Both the position numbers and the translations under genes were made by a program. From Gautieria morchelliformis (lineage: Eukaryota; Basidiomycota; Agaricomycetes; Gomphales; Gomphaceae): a DNA stretch of 64,000 bases. This document shows, piece after piece, positions 1-10,765 of this stretch (within the stretch, counting starts at the first letter, position 1; each line of letters starts with the position of its first letter). The stretch covers positions 62,001-126,000 of the forward strand of contig WHVA01000245.1 in the NCBI GenBank assembly GCA_015179125.1. Reading direction: 5' to 3'. Below the pieces are notes generated by a model that saw nothing but the letters and a program-made list of their open reading frames with translations, was not told where the DNA came from and searched no databases.

Positions 1-132
1 CCCTTCCCGGACACCGCTCTTGACTTCCTCTTCAAATATGTGCACGGCATACACCGCCAGTCGTTTCAGGGTACGCTCAGTGACGAACGGCGGGAACTGA
101 CGCACATTTATACGAGCCTTGGACACGTATAA
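1..132 (+). CDS. 3' end of an unidentified gene (partial)
   Basis: Frame 1 is open from the window edge to a TAA at 130-132, giving 43 residues of ordinary composition that end in a basic/aromatic stretch (around RRELTHIYTSL). No domain is recognisable. It could be the last exon of a gene starting outside the window, or chance, since 43 codons is short. The MITE-like element begins about 150 bp downstream. I assign no function. Confidence 0.3.
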   Translation, partial: PFPDTALDFLFKYVHGIHRQSFQGTLSDERRELTHIYTSLGHV

Positions 133-285
133 TGAGGGGTTAGATCTCATCAACGTAATCCGTGCTGAACACGTTTTTCAAGTTCTGCCGCAGAAAGCGT
201 AGGTGCTGCAGGGGTGTCGGGGAATATTACTGTCGACAGTTCGAATCAACGTATTTATGCCAAAGTTCTGGAACATGGCTTTATT

Positions 286-1055
286 AGGGCGTTTCACGAA
301 GGCGAATTCGACGTGAATTCGGTTACAAATCGGGGTGAATTCGAACGTGAAATCGGGAGTTCAGACACGATTTCATGACCGAATTCACCTCAAATTTGTG
401 TCCTTCGTGAAACCCCTCTCCGTATCTGTGAAATTTAACAGCAAGGCCGGCTTGCGCGGCATACCAACGGCAGAATGGCATGTTGTACCTGTAATGTTAC
501 ATTTAGTAATTACATGCCCAATGCTCCCACCGATGTTTCGGGACATCCGTCGTCAGCCTGACGAATTAAGATGAGGTGGTTGCGATATTTGTGTGAACCG
601 GATGGCTCAGAGGGTGGCAGACGGCTCAGAGAGGAGGATACATACTAATGTCATCTATCTCTACCATACCATCTCCAGCATCTCCAGTCTTGTACTCAGC
701 TTCCCTGTCATCTCATATGATCTTGATTAAGAGGAAGAGACAAGGTACTTACTTGCAAAGGCTGCGCACAGCACTGCGGTGCACCACGCAAAAGAAAAGG
801 ATCGAAATAAAAGGAAAGCAAAGAAAATGGTCTAGTACTAATTAATTTCCATATTGGACATCAGCTGTATGTGCCGCAGAGCGGCATGCTTGGGACCGAG
901 TTGGGGAGCGAGTTCACGGACGAATGCGCGAGCGAGTTTGCTGCGAAAGGAGGGTCGAAGCTGCTTTCGCAAAGTTGCGGAATTCACGAACTCGCGGAGT
1001 GCGGGACCGATTTCAGTACCGATTTCATGTCGAATTCACCTTCGTGAAACGCCCT
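286..1055. mobile_element. MITE-like element with 38-bp terminal inverted repeats
   Basis: Bases 286-323 and the reverse complement of 1018-1055 match at 35 of 38 positions (core GGGCGTTTCACGAAGG). Both ends abut TA, so a 2-bp TA duplication is possible; a 3-bp ATT also flanks. A further inverted copy of the tip lies internally at 402-415, making 286-415 a nested hairpin. No transposase is encoded. The family is unknown; TA targets would fit a Tc1/mariner-type parent. Confidence 0.5.
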
Positions 1056-1427
1056 ATTGGACACTCGAACGATGCGAGTCCTCCGGAGTTCTACGATAGT
1101 ATATCCCAGAAAGGGACCCATGTCTTCGTCATATACAGGAAGTAGTTCTGCTTCTAAAACCATCACCTTCACCCAAGTCCCAGGCCTGGGGCGCTGGGAT
1201 GGTTCACATGTGGACTTCAAGGGACCTGGGCACTTTAAGTGATTCATATACTGTCGCGCTTGCAACCCATTATACGGCGGCATTCCTCGTGACCAGTCTT
1301 TGAAGCAAGCATGGATCAGCACATATATATTGATTGTTGGGACTCCGCTAGTATGGAAGATACCGCGTTTGACCTGTTCTGCGCGCTCGCCTCAAAAACG
1401 TTGCATCTAAGCGCACACCTTCCATTT
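1056..1427. other. Intergenic stretch, no supported gene
   Basis: Between the MITE-like element and the stop codon of the peptidase gene. A minus-strand open frame (about 1060-1322) reads into the element, has no recognisable domain and no homologue I can name, so I do not call it. This stretch should contain the 3' UTR of the minus-strand peptidase gene. Confidence 0.4.
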
Positions 1428-3056
1428 CTAATAGACAAGTGACGACATGTCCGCTCGGACTAAAAACCAAAAGCAAGTTAATGGCATGAGTCCTATCGCG
1501 GTGGCTCAACTCACCTCGGTTGTAATCTAAAAGAGATTCCACTTGCCCAACAGCGGCAATAGCGATCTAAATACTGGGTAAGTCGAGGAGATGAAATAGT
1601 TCGAAAGTGGTACTCGCATCACGATCCCAAAGGTACTTCTGCGCTACCCTTTGAATTTCAGCAGGGGTGACCGCGTCCACGGCATTCTCGATCTGCTTTG
1701 GCGTGAATCGCCGTCCGCTCGTAACCAGCTGCCTACCAATGTCCTCGGCAATAGCAGTGGTACCGTCTAAGCTTAGTAACAAGCTGGCCTTCAACTGGCT
1801 CTTGGCACGTTCAACCTCATTTTCGAGAGGGCCGACGGACATCCTAGTCCACTCCTTCAGAGTGAAGTGGATTAGATCGTCAACATTCATGATATTTTCC
1901 GTAACGAGGTAAATTCCCCATAGTCCCGTGTCGGAGTAAGAGGTCGAGAATGACATGAAGCTATTCGCAAGGTTGTTGGAGGAGACGATGTGGCTCAGTC
2001 TGGAAGAGAGGAGGGAGGAGGCTCCGAGAGAACGGTCCCAGTTACCGAAAATGGACTGGAGGACGAACATAGGGAAATAATCGGGGGATTTCCATCCAAC
2101 ACCTTCGACCGCAATTGCAATATTCGCAGTAGGCATTGTGTCGTCTCGAATGCGCACTTCGGAGCCGACGAACCGTGTAGGGGGGTGGGATGAACGACCT
2201 AGGGGTATTGGGTTCGAAGAGACCGGAAGAGAAGAAAAGTGCTTTTCGGCGAGCTTAGTCAGTTCAGAGTGTGTTACGCCACCTGTGCCTACAAGAACCA
2301 TACGGTCGGCGGTATAGTTGGTTTTGATATATGAAGCGAGATCATCCCTCTGGATTGACAAGATATTCTCCTTCGGTCCCAAAATCGTGCGACCAAGGGA
2401 TTCACCTGTAGAGAATGAAAGATCGTGAAATATGAAGAGGTGATGTCACTAACCATGAAAAGCGACTGAATGCAAATGGTCGAATACAACCTCTTCCATC
2501 TGCTTATCCACTTCCTGCTGCTCTCTCAGAATGACGTCACGCTCTCTTTCAATCGCCTGTGTCTCTAGTTTCGAATTTTGAAGAATATCGCTTATGATGT
2601 CCACGGACTTGTCGACATCTTTCCTGAAACTCTTCGCATAGTACACTGTCTGTTCTCGCGAGGTATAGGCGTTCAAATGTGCGCCGAGATTTTCAACTTC
2701 AAGTTCAAGGTCGCGTTGAGAACGTCGATTTGTGCCCTTGAATGCCATGTGTTCAAGGAAGTGTGCAGTGCCATTCGTGGCGTCGGTTTCGGCACGAGAA
2801 CCAGCGTCGATCCATACACCGACTGTGGCGGTCTGGGCATGAGGATGCGCCTCAGTAGCGACCGTGAGTCCGTTGGGTAATGTAGAGACTTCTGTGGCAG
2901 GTGAAAGGTTGACATGCGTTGCCAGCGAGCGTGTTAGCCTCTGTTAAGTTGTTGTCAATAACGGCCTTTTCTTTAAAAAAAAAGAAGAGTTCAAACCGGC
3001 TTGTGAGTTCCACGGATGGTGCGTCGCAAGGTGGAGGAAAGACAGCGAGACGCCAT
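1428..3056 (-). CDS. MAS1: Mitochondrial processing peptidase beta subunit
   Basis: Catalytic subunit of the matrix protease that removes presequences from imported mitochondrial proteins (M16 family). Spliced model on the minus strand: exons 3056-2997, 2940-2454, 2405-1618, 1566-1515 and 1459-1428, totalling 1419 nt and 472 residues, close to the usual size. The N-terminus is basic and Arg/Ser/Thr rich ([16 protein letters not shown]), as expected of a mitochondrial presequence. The zinc motif HFLEH is at about residues 80-84, followed by the conserved Glu-rich helix around 150-165. The end YNRVRADMSS is typical of the family. Introns are 48-56 bp. The fourth intron (1567-1617) must start with GCGAGT to restore the conserved KYLWDRD-IAIAAVG junction, so it is a GC-AG intron. 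The first donor, GTTTGA, is weak. Identity is near certain; exon 1 is the least sure part. Confidence 0.93.
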
Positions 3057-3186
3057 TATCGAGCACTATTCCTACGCCGACAGGAGCTGGTAAATTATGT
3101 TGTTTGGTCCCGAGGACACATGAGGGCTCTTGTCAGTGGTCACGTGACACGAAGCTCGCGTTTGCGCGCTCGACTTGATTCACACT
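3057..3186. promoter_or_regulatory. Shared divergent promoter region with a GTCACGTGAC palindrome
   Basis: Only 130 bp separate the start codons of the peptidase gene (minus) and the securin-like gene (plus), so both 5' regions must lie here. A perfect 10-bp palindrome GTCACGTGAC at 3139-3148 contains the CACGTG core bound by bHLH factors such as Cbf1. No convincing TATA box is seen. The regulatory role is inference. Confidence 0.5.
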
Positions 3187-4698
3187 ATGATGCTTAGCAC
3201 TCGCGCCGATAACTTTGCCTCGTCGAGCATAGAAAACGAGGTGTCCTTGAAACCAACGCGTAATGCTAGCTCTAAAACCCCAGCTCGCTCAATCAAGCAC
3301 GGTAGAGCGGTCCATGACGAGAATTCTGTCTACGGCCATCCCACAGGAGGGTTCACGGGAAGAAAAAAGCATAATGTGTTGTTCAGTGCTCCAGCTGATA
3401 ACTCGCCTTTGAGTAAGTGACAAGGTTATGGACCATATTCACGCGATCTGTTAAACCTTTATTGGTCTCCAGAGTCTGGGTTGAAAAAAACAGCCAAGAC
3501 GCCTCGGTTTGTTGGTAAATCCATGGCTTTGGCAGAAATTACGAACCAGACGCCGTTCAACAAAGCACCCCTTCCTCTCACTCCTGGACATGCATCTCTC
3601 AAACCGTCGAAGTCGTTCGGCATCCTTAAAGATGACACTGTGGCCGCCTCCACCCGCCGCCTTAGCTCAACAAGAAAGAAACTGCGACTACCCAGATCTG
3701 CGAGTAAAATTTTTCAAACTCCAGAGACTAAGGGGAATTACTGGGATGTGAGCGATGGAAGCATTGAGTGCTCGACGATCGAGGATGCCAGCTTAACAGA
3801 AGAAGACTACGGTGACGTTGAATACGCCCCCCCTACTGCCATAGGTACTCTGCCCATTACAGAGTCTTCTAAAATCTGACCCCCACATTACAGTGCCTCA
3901 ATATGATCCTGGGTTCGACATGCCCAACTACAAGGAAGTTGGAGCTACCCTCATGTCATTATTCAGGCAGACTACCATTCCGGGTGACTATGATTCCGTA
4001 TCAGACTTTTACAGTGCGGAGCTTCTCAAAGATATTGAGCCCCCCGTCTGGGAAAAGTTGGAATTACCAGAAATATGTGTGTTTAACATTTTCCCATATA
4101 TCATTTACTCGTCTACTCACCTGGTTTCTCTTTAGTACCGGATAGTATCTCCTCTTTTATGACTGGAGCTCACTCGCCGGTGGTGGAGACCCCGTACGCC
4201 CGATCCAAAGAAACACAGTCTGCTCCAAGAACAACGGGTAAAAACTCACCACAAGTGCCCTCGATGTCGTGCACTTTAAAGCCATCCACAATCAGACCTG
4301 TCTCGAAACCCCTCACTGGTGGGGTGACGCACACCCGTATTCCAAGCCTTTCAAAGCCTAAAGGGGGTCAAGCGGTAACCCAAACTCTCAGGCCCACGTT
4401 GAACTCTAGAGGCACGGGTTCAGGGCACGCCCGAACGACCAGCGTGCCACCGAAACCCACAATCCCCACGCATGTACGAACGGGCAGCGTACCATCGAGA
4501 ACCATGAGTACGACACACACAAAATTAGCCACAGTGTCTCGAACGATGGGTAAACCTGTCGCAAAGGTCGTATCGGCGAATAAGTGGAAGCCTGAGGTGA
4601 AATCGCAGCCGTCCGATGTCACCGATGATACCGTCTTTGCTTTCCTTACTGACTCTGCAAATGAAACACTTGACGAAGAGTTTCTATTCGAAATCTGA
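3187..4698 (+). CDS. Securin-like protein (Cut2/Pds1/PTTG type), tentative
   Basis: Four exons (3187-3412, 3473-3844, 3894-4076, 4136-4698) give 1344 nt and 447 residues; all introns are 49-60 bp GT-AG. A second ATG at 3190 is equally possible. The protein is Ser/Thr/Pro/Lys rich and looks disordered. Securin-like signs are a basic N-terminal part with KTPRF and ALAEITNQTPF motifs, like the TPRFGK and LGTVNR region of animal securin. A central acidic DVEYAPP / YDPGFD / LELPEI segment resembles the separase-binding block. The C-terminal 180 residues are repetitive Arg-Thr-Ser-Val-Pro and end in an acidic tail (DEEFLFEI). A classical KEN box is not obvious; DENS near residue 40 is the nearest. 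If right, it would inhibit separase until anaphase. Alternatives are another cell-cycle-regulated disordered protein. The gene structure is solid, the name is not. Confidence 0.55.
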
Positions 4699-4889
4699 TT
4701 TCCGCAGAATTCCCAAGACCCTCGTTTTAAGTCTTCGTTTTGTAACAAATATGCCCCATATATATAAACATGGCATGCATGCAAACTGCCGTATTTTCGG
4801 GTCGGTGTGCGGGACACAAGTTTGATATTGTTTTCACTTTAAGAATGTACGACAACAGCCTGGATAGGTCATACTTAACCAAGAACAAG

Positions 4890-5108
4890 CTAGCCCCAAG
4901 GTAGTCGGGCCCATTGAGGATAGCGACGAAACACCTGGACTCCTGCACCGGAAGGGGGCATGTTCGCGCACGCAAAGCGAATGCGGAAATTCATGCCGAA
5001 CAAGGGCTCGGCACTAGCAGAAACTGAGGAAAGACTAATGGAGGAGTGGGGAGGCCGGGGAGTCGAGGCCTGAGCTAGGTTTGAAGACGGGGACGTAGAA
5101 TCAAACAT
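4890..5108 (-). CDS. Small unidentified ORF (72 aa)
   Basis: A 72-codon frame with an A-rich start context sits between the securin-like gene and BUR1, divergent from BUR1. The first half is Ser/Pro rich; the second half is basic and aromatic (FRIRFACANMPP, then VFRRYPQWARLPWG). No family is recognised. It may be the first exon of a longer spliced gene reading toward 4700, or chance. Confidence 0.28.
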   Translation of the reverse strand: MFDSTSPSSNLAQASTPRPPHSSISLSSVSASAEPLFGMNFRIRFACANMPPSGAGVQVFRRYPQWARLPWG

Positions 5109-5313
5109 TTTGTTTTGTCTTCATTTTTCCCATTTTCTGTCTATACCTCGTCTCTGGAGGCCCCCTCGTTCTTGCTTCACCCGGTTACGAAACCTGCACA
5201 ATTAATCATCGACACGCTCATTCCTCACTCATTTTTCTTTTATTTCGATAATCGCACAGCTTGATTTGGCGCCCGCCACCTTACATAATACATCATCTTG
5301 CCTCTGCCCATTA

Positions 5314-7909
5314 ATGGCGGGCAAACGAGCAAGTTCGCCACCTGCATGTCAACGACCCTCGAAAAGGCTTGCGGTGTCTTCCCCGGAGGAGGGCGAGCTC
5401 GTTGACAAGTCAGCGTCTCCAGATGCTCACCCAGCGCAGAAATTCCACAATAGCCGGGTGCCGTTTCCGTTCAAGAAACCTCCTGGATCAGTCTTTTCGC
5501 CCCCATCTCTTCCACCACTACGGTCACCGTTCATACCGCCTCCACCTCCTGGCACAGCACCGCCCCTGCCCCCACCAGACGGTCTTCCTGGCAAGCTCCC
5601 CGTCGCCAAGCACGAAAACCTGAAACGACGACCGCCACCTTACCCCTCTCCCCCTGTGTGCAAAGAGAGCGGAGAGGTCTCTTCAAGGCCTGAAATAGAG
5701 GTTATACGGCATGCGAATGGGCGGGGATCTAGGCCATCATCAGACGTGCCACGAGAAAAGTCATATTCTGCAATGCCGCGTCAGGACAGTCCGAAGAAAC
5801 CTCGTCGTCCACCTGTGAAGCGCACTGTGGCTCAGGAGCGTTGTGCATATGGCCGAGTTTTCGTTGGCTGTGGACAGATGGATGACTATGATGTCACAAC
5901 GAAAGTTGGGGAGGGGACATTCGGGTGAGTCGTTCTGTTTCTTTTGCATTCTTTACACCGATGCCGTGTTCTTAGTGAGGTCCACAAAGCAACTCACCGT
6001 CCGACGTCGACTGCAGTGGCGTTGAAGCGTATTTTAATGCACAATGAAAAAGAAGGAATGCCCATAACCGCATTACGTGAAATCCGTATCTTAAAGCGTT
6101 TGAATCACCCCAACGTCGTCCAACTACGGGAAGTGATTGTGCAGGGCTCACCACCTAGTTTCCACATGGTTTTCCCTTACATGGACCATGACCTCGCGGG
6201 GCTTCTCGAAAACGACCGGGTGCAGATGACCCCAAGTCAGATCAAGCTTTATATGCGACAGCTTCTTGAAGGCACAGCATATCTTCATGCTGTGCGTCTG
6301 CCTATCCTTATGAGCACGTCACTACTAACCTTGGCATGCCGCTAGAACAACATCATACACCGTGACATGAAAGCCGCTAACTTACTTATCTCTAACACTG
6401 GTCTACTGCAGATTGCAGACTTTGGTTTGGCGAGAGCGTTTGACCCGCGTGCCGCCATTGTGGGCCGCAGGTGCGTCACTGTCACCGTCTTCTCGCATCG
6501 CACATGATTGTCATCCATCTTATAGGAACGGCGAAGGTCCTCACAGCGCGCCGCGGTACACAAACTGCGTGGTTACGCGTTGGTATCGTCCGCCTGAGCT
6601 CTTCCTAGGCGCCCGACGTTATGGTGGAGAAATTGATATCTGGGGAATAGGGTAATATTGTTGCTGCCTGCGTGTGTTTCCGGACACTTCTCAGTGATTG
6701 TGCAGCTGTGTTCTTGGCGAGATATTCATCCGTCGGCCGATTTTAATGGGCACATCCGATGCAAACCAACTGGACCTCATCTGGCAGCTATGCGGCTCGC
6801 CTTCGGTTCGTCTTGTGTCTTATCCCTTGCAACCACGCCGCTTAAGTGGATGCAGGGAGATAACTGGCCTGATTATGATTCACTGCCTGGACTGGACGGC
6901 GTGAAACGGTGGTCGCGGTACGACCGTCAGATCAAAATAAAGTTTCATGGGTGGGTTAGCCGATCACAGCCTTTATATTTTTCCCAGTACGATTGTCGAT
7001 TTGGTATAGGACTGGGGTGGACACGGTTGACCTGCTGGACAAGTTACTAATTCTCGACCCGTCACGCCGAATCACGGCAGCAGCGGCGCTTGACCACGAC
7101 TGGTTCTGGTCCGACCCAATGCCGGCGGATCCCAAGATGTATGTGGATATAATACAATGCTAATCTCATTCTTACTGGTTGAACTCAGGTTGCCGAAGTA
7201 CGAGTCGTCGCATGAAATTGACAAGCGCGTGCGGCGGCACGTGCCCGCGCCCATGCCTCCCCCACCCCAATCGCTCCCTGGGGCGGGGGGCATGCCCCAC
7301 TCGCTCCCGCCCCCCCTATACAACAATCCGAATAATCCGAATATGGCACAACCTCCGAATGTGTGGCGTCCTGGTCCCGGCTGGCCCGCACCTCCTGGGG
7401 GACCAAGAGGACCTCGAATGGACCCCTATCGTCCCGGCCCTTATGGCCCACCCCCGCCAGGTTATGACCACCATCGCCCCCCAAATGGCGGGTTTCATGG
7501 CCCTCCTCCGCGCGACATCCCCCGTGGACCAGCTTATGGGGACGGGCATCGTGGGCATGGTCCGAATCCTAATTTTTATCGATCCGGTCCCTCGGCACCA
7601 AATCCTAAGCCATTCCCGCCTCCAGGCACGCATGGCTTACCCCCAAAGCCGAACGCGGATGGTCCTGTGCCTGTTGGGAGGGGTGGGGGATGGCGTGGTG
7701 GGGGATGGGAGCGTGGACGAGGGAGAGGTCGTGGGAGGGATGTAGAAGGGCGTGGGCGGGATGTAGAAGGGCGTGGGAGGGATGTAGAGGGACGTGGGAG
7801 GGATGTAGAGGGACGTGGGAGGGATATAGAGGGTGACAAAAGGGATGCGTCATTTCGCAAAGATGGGCCTGCTGGAGAAAAGGGTGTGGGAGGATTGCCG
7901 TATGATTGA
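5314..7909 (+). CDS. BUR1: CDK9/BUR1-type cyclin-dependent kinase
   Basis: Serine/threonine kinase of the P-TEFb/Bur1 class, which phosphorylates the RNA polymerase II tail and elongation factors in the nucleus. Eight exons (5314-5924, 5976-6291, 6346-6470, 6526-6651, 6706-6805, 6856-6950, 7010-7138, 7189-7909) give 2223 nt and 740 residues. Residues 1-195 are a Pro-rich, basic extension. The glycine loop (GEGTFGEV) is at about 199, the family signature PITALRE follows near 236, [10 protein letters not shown] is near 314, DFGLAR near 334, and the T-loop has [10 protein letters not shown]. The C-terminal 250 residues are Pro/Gly/Arg rich and end in five GRDVEGR repeats. Introns are 50-59 bp. 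The acceptor before exon 6 may instead be at 6845, adding three residues. The ATG at 5314 was chosen because the upstream frame has only a TTG. Confidence 0.9.
7730..7834 (+). repeat. Five 21-bp tandem repeats in the BUR1 C-terminus
   Basis: Units at 7730, 7751, 7772, 7793 and 7814 have the pattern CGTGGGAGGGATGTAGAGGG with one to three changes each and encode GRDVEGR five times. The length is a multiple of three, so the frame survives unit gain or loss. Upstream lie RG-rich runs that can bind RNA. Confidence 0.85.
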
Positions 7910-8320
7910 CTGGTGGTGTTAGACTCGTTTGTCGATTTGCTTTGGATGGCTTTTTGAATGTGTTGTTCTCAAGCTATCGTATTTCACATTACCTACTGTG
8001 TTAATTAGATTGTATTAGAAAACAAGGAAATTAGAACAACGAAGTGATGAGTCCGATGACAGCTGGATCTAATTTGGTAACTGAATTTGCAAGATGTCTG
8101 GTCATTCTGCGGTGAGCATCACTCTAGCTGAGCCTGTAAATGGTTCTTGTTCATCAGTGAGAAACTGGAAATAGATCATTGAGTGAAACAAGTCGATCCT
8201 AATTCGAAGATGTAAACCGAGCAAGGTCGAATGTTCGGGGAAGGTGCCAGGCTTACAGTAGGTAGCAATGCAAAAATTTCCAATCTGGCGGTATTTACTA
8301 TTACTAGTACCTAAAACGAC
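7910..8320. other. Intergenic, no gene seen
   Basis: AT-rich DNA between the BUR1 stop and the start of the inverted duplication. It should hold the BUR1 3' UTR. I see no ORF, repeat or RNA gene. Confidence 0.5.
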
Positions 8321-10037
8321 TAAGACGTTGCCGTGGATCCGACCACGATGGAGTACAAGAAATGGGGGCTGTCACCATCGATGTCGCTGTTGATGATTGT
8401 TCCACTTCATGTGAGTTGACGGCCCCTTCATGTGGTGGGCAGTGACAAAACACTGTCCCTCCTGAAGCAGTGGGGCAGTAAGTCGACCATTCAGGCATCA
8501 ACCTTGAAGGAATATATTTTTATTTTCCGTTGATCAGCCTAATTAAATCAGGCAAGTTCAGCGAAAAGCGCCGCCACCGTAAAGTAGACAAGGGCCACTG
8601 CGGAATGATTATGGCACCACTGTTAAAAATACCCCCAGGGTAACTTAACGAATAAAATGAATCCAAATAGATGCGCAGTGTGACGCATATTGCGTTCGAG
8701 GAGACCTCTCCTTCGGAGAGAGTCAGGGCCTGCGGCTGTCTCACCTACCCGCTCCTTAAATAATTTGCACATCCGGTAACACAAAATACAACACAGCGAC
8801 ATCCCTGCACTCTCCCCCATCTCACAATCCACATGGCTGCCTTCTTCTCCATCCTATTCTCTGCGCGCCTGAGCCTCGTTAACGTTCCCCGGATCATGCT
8901 AACAGCGTTGACTGGCGCCCTTCGGCGATCGGTGGGTTACTGTATCTCGCCAGAGTCCTTCACTCTTCCTCACGGCTCCACTCAGTCCTCCAAGAACCAA
9001 CCCATATTACCGACAGTCTCTAGCGACATCAGTCCCGACGTCGCAGCAGAGATGGCATCTGCGGTGAGTTCAAGTTCACCACCGTGACGGTGCACAGCTT
9101 CTAATACCCTGCACATGCAGAAGAAGACCAGTTCCCGCAATTCTGCGCAAGAGTCGCTTCAGCATGGCACTCCAATCCAGACCGAGGACGAAGCCAGTCG
9201 GGCCCTGTACTTGTTAGCCGTGAACGAGGCAAGAAGGCTGGCCCTTCGAACTCGCCGTCGTTTCGACATGTATGGCCCTCCTGATTGGGTCGATCCAGCT
9301 TTGGTGTGTCTAATCCTAAGCTGACGCACAACCCCCACTGACTGGCTCGCTTAGTCAATCCTGCCAAATATCGGGCTCCAAAAAGACTACTGCCATGGGT
9401 TCATTCCCTCTCAGTATCCCTTCCTCGCACCCCACATACTCATATCCGAACCCCTGGTTTCTGATCCGTATCCCGTCGTCGCATGGACTAGCATCCTGGA
9501 TTCTCAAGACCATGACTACGGGAATCGCCTCATTGTAGCTCAGGCTCCATCTCTGGGCAGTCCTCTTCCTCAGGTGTATAATCCTGCGCCGCAGGCGACT
9601 AGTACGGTGTTTGCAGATGAGGCCCCCGACGGGACTTGTTCGGCTTCTCCGGCTTCGGACTCGTTTCCACCATTGGATTCGTCGTCAGAGTCCCATTCCG
9701 AATACTCTGACTCCGACTCGGGTAGCGAGTGTCCGACGGTTGAGGATAACAGAGCTTACTGGAAAAACTTACGGGAAAAGGACTGCCCTCTGCTCCCTGC
9801 GTCGACATTCTGGATCGAGGAAGACGACGACGACTTGCCTGAGCTCCCTACAGACTGGTAGCTTGCTGTGGCTTGAATCATTTACTTCTGAATACGTCTC
9901 ATCTAATATAAGCTTTTCGGCGTCTTTCTCTTCAAAGGAGGCTTAGCTGTACTCACTAACGAGCCTGAGGGTGGTTGTCTGTGCTCGGCGACGAGATCTG
10001 CGGTGACGCACTTCGAATGACTGATCTATATCGACCC
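8321..10037. repeat. Large inverted duplication, left arm
   Basis: Starting with TAAGACGTTGCCGTGG, this arm matches the reverse complement of 10590-12468 almost throughout, including promoter, three exons, two introns and 3' flank of the gene inside. Similarity stops abruptly at 8321 on the outside and at about 10037 (CTATATCGACCC) on the inside. Confidence 0.9.
8833..9861 (+). CDS. Unknown protein, left copy of the inverted pair (306 aa)
   Basis: Exons 8833-9063, 9121-9303 and 9355-9861 give 921 nt and 306 residues; introns are 57 and 51 bp. The N-terminus is hydrophobic and basic (MAAFFSILFSARLSL), possibly an organelle-targeting segment. The middle contains ASRALYLLAVNEARRLALRTRRRF, a likely helix. 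The C-terminal third is Ser/Asp/Glu rich (SDSDSGSE) and ends in EEDDDDLPELPTDW. I recognise no domain. A TATA-like TTAAATAA lies about 75 bp upstream. The copy on the other arm is nearly identical, so a recent duplication or ongoing gene conversion is likely. Both copies are open. Confidence 0.7.
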
Positions 10038-10589
10038 ATGTGTCCGGTGAGCGTGGCTGAGTCAAATATAATATAAATATAGGTCGTCGTGGGTTTAGCG
10101 GTCCATGGATGGTGTCCTTGGATTCTCCCTTGTTCGAGCTTGCATCCAAGAAATAGTGGTTGTAACTCGGAGCGCAAATTCCTATAAGTACATAATCGCC
10201 ACCGCTTTGCCATGACATCTTACTTACTCCCCCTGTCTTCGCTGCTTAATTCTGTTCCTCATTTCTATCAGCCTCATGCTTGGTACCATATCATATATGG
10301 TTATGGCTCACCTACTAAAGACGAATAGAATTGAGCTGCATATATTTTAGCTATTGATCTGCGTAAAGCCGACGATACTACTTACTCCCCAGTGTCGAAG
10401 ACAAGGCACTATGGAGTGGCTTACAAAATACACTACGCATACAAGTATGTTCCAGCAAACAGGGGTCTTGAGCACAGATCTCCCTCTCAAGCGTCGAGCT
10501 ACTCGACTCCTCACAACTGCCCTATTCGTCGTCATCACATTCGGAATGCGACTCTGAAGATCAATCCAGTGCTAGAACGTCCGAAGTCA
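10038..10589. other. Spacer of the inverted duplication
   Basis: Single-copy DNA between the two arms. Near 10530-10570 it holds a short diverged copy of the Asp/Ser-rich codons found in the arm genes (CATTCGGAATGCGACTCTGA), suggesting a third, decayed fragment. No other gene is seen. Confidence 0.5.
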
Positions 10590-10765
10590 GGGTCGATATA
10601 GATCAGTCATCCAAAGTGCGTCGCCACAGATCTCGTCCCCGAGCACAGACAACCACCCTCAGACTCGTTAGTGAGTACAGCTAAGCCTCCTTTGAAGAGA
10701 AAGACGCCGAAAAGCTTATATTAGATGAGACGTATTCAGAAGTAAATGATTCAAGCCACAGCAAG

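Noticed and set aside
1060-1322. Minus-strand ORF near the left edge as a gene
   Set aside because: Reads into the MITE-like element, has no recognisable domain and no splice-supported extension.
7185-7860. Long Pro/Ser/His-rich minus-strand frames
   Set aside because: Shadows of the repetitive BUR1 C-terminal exon.
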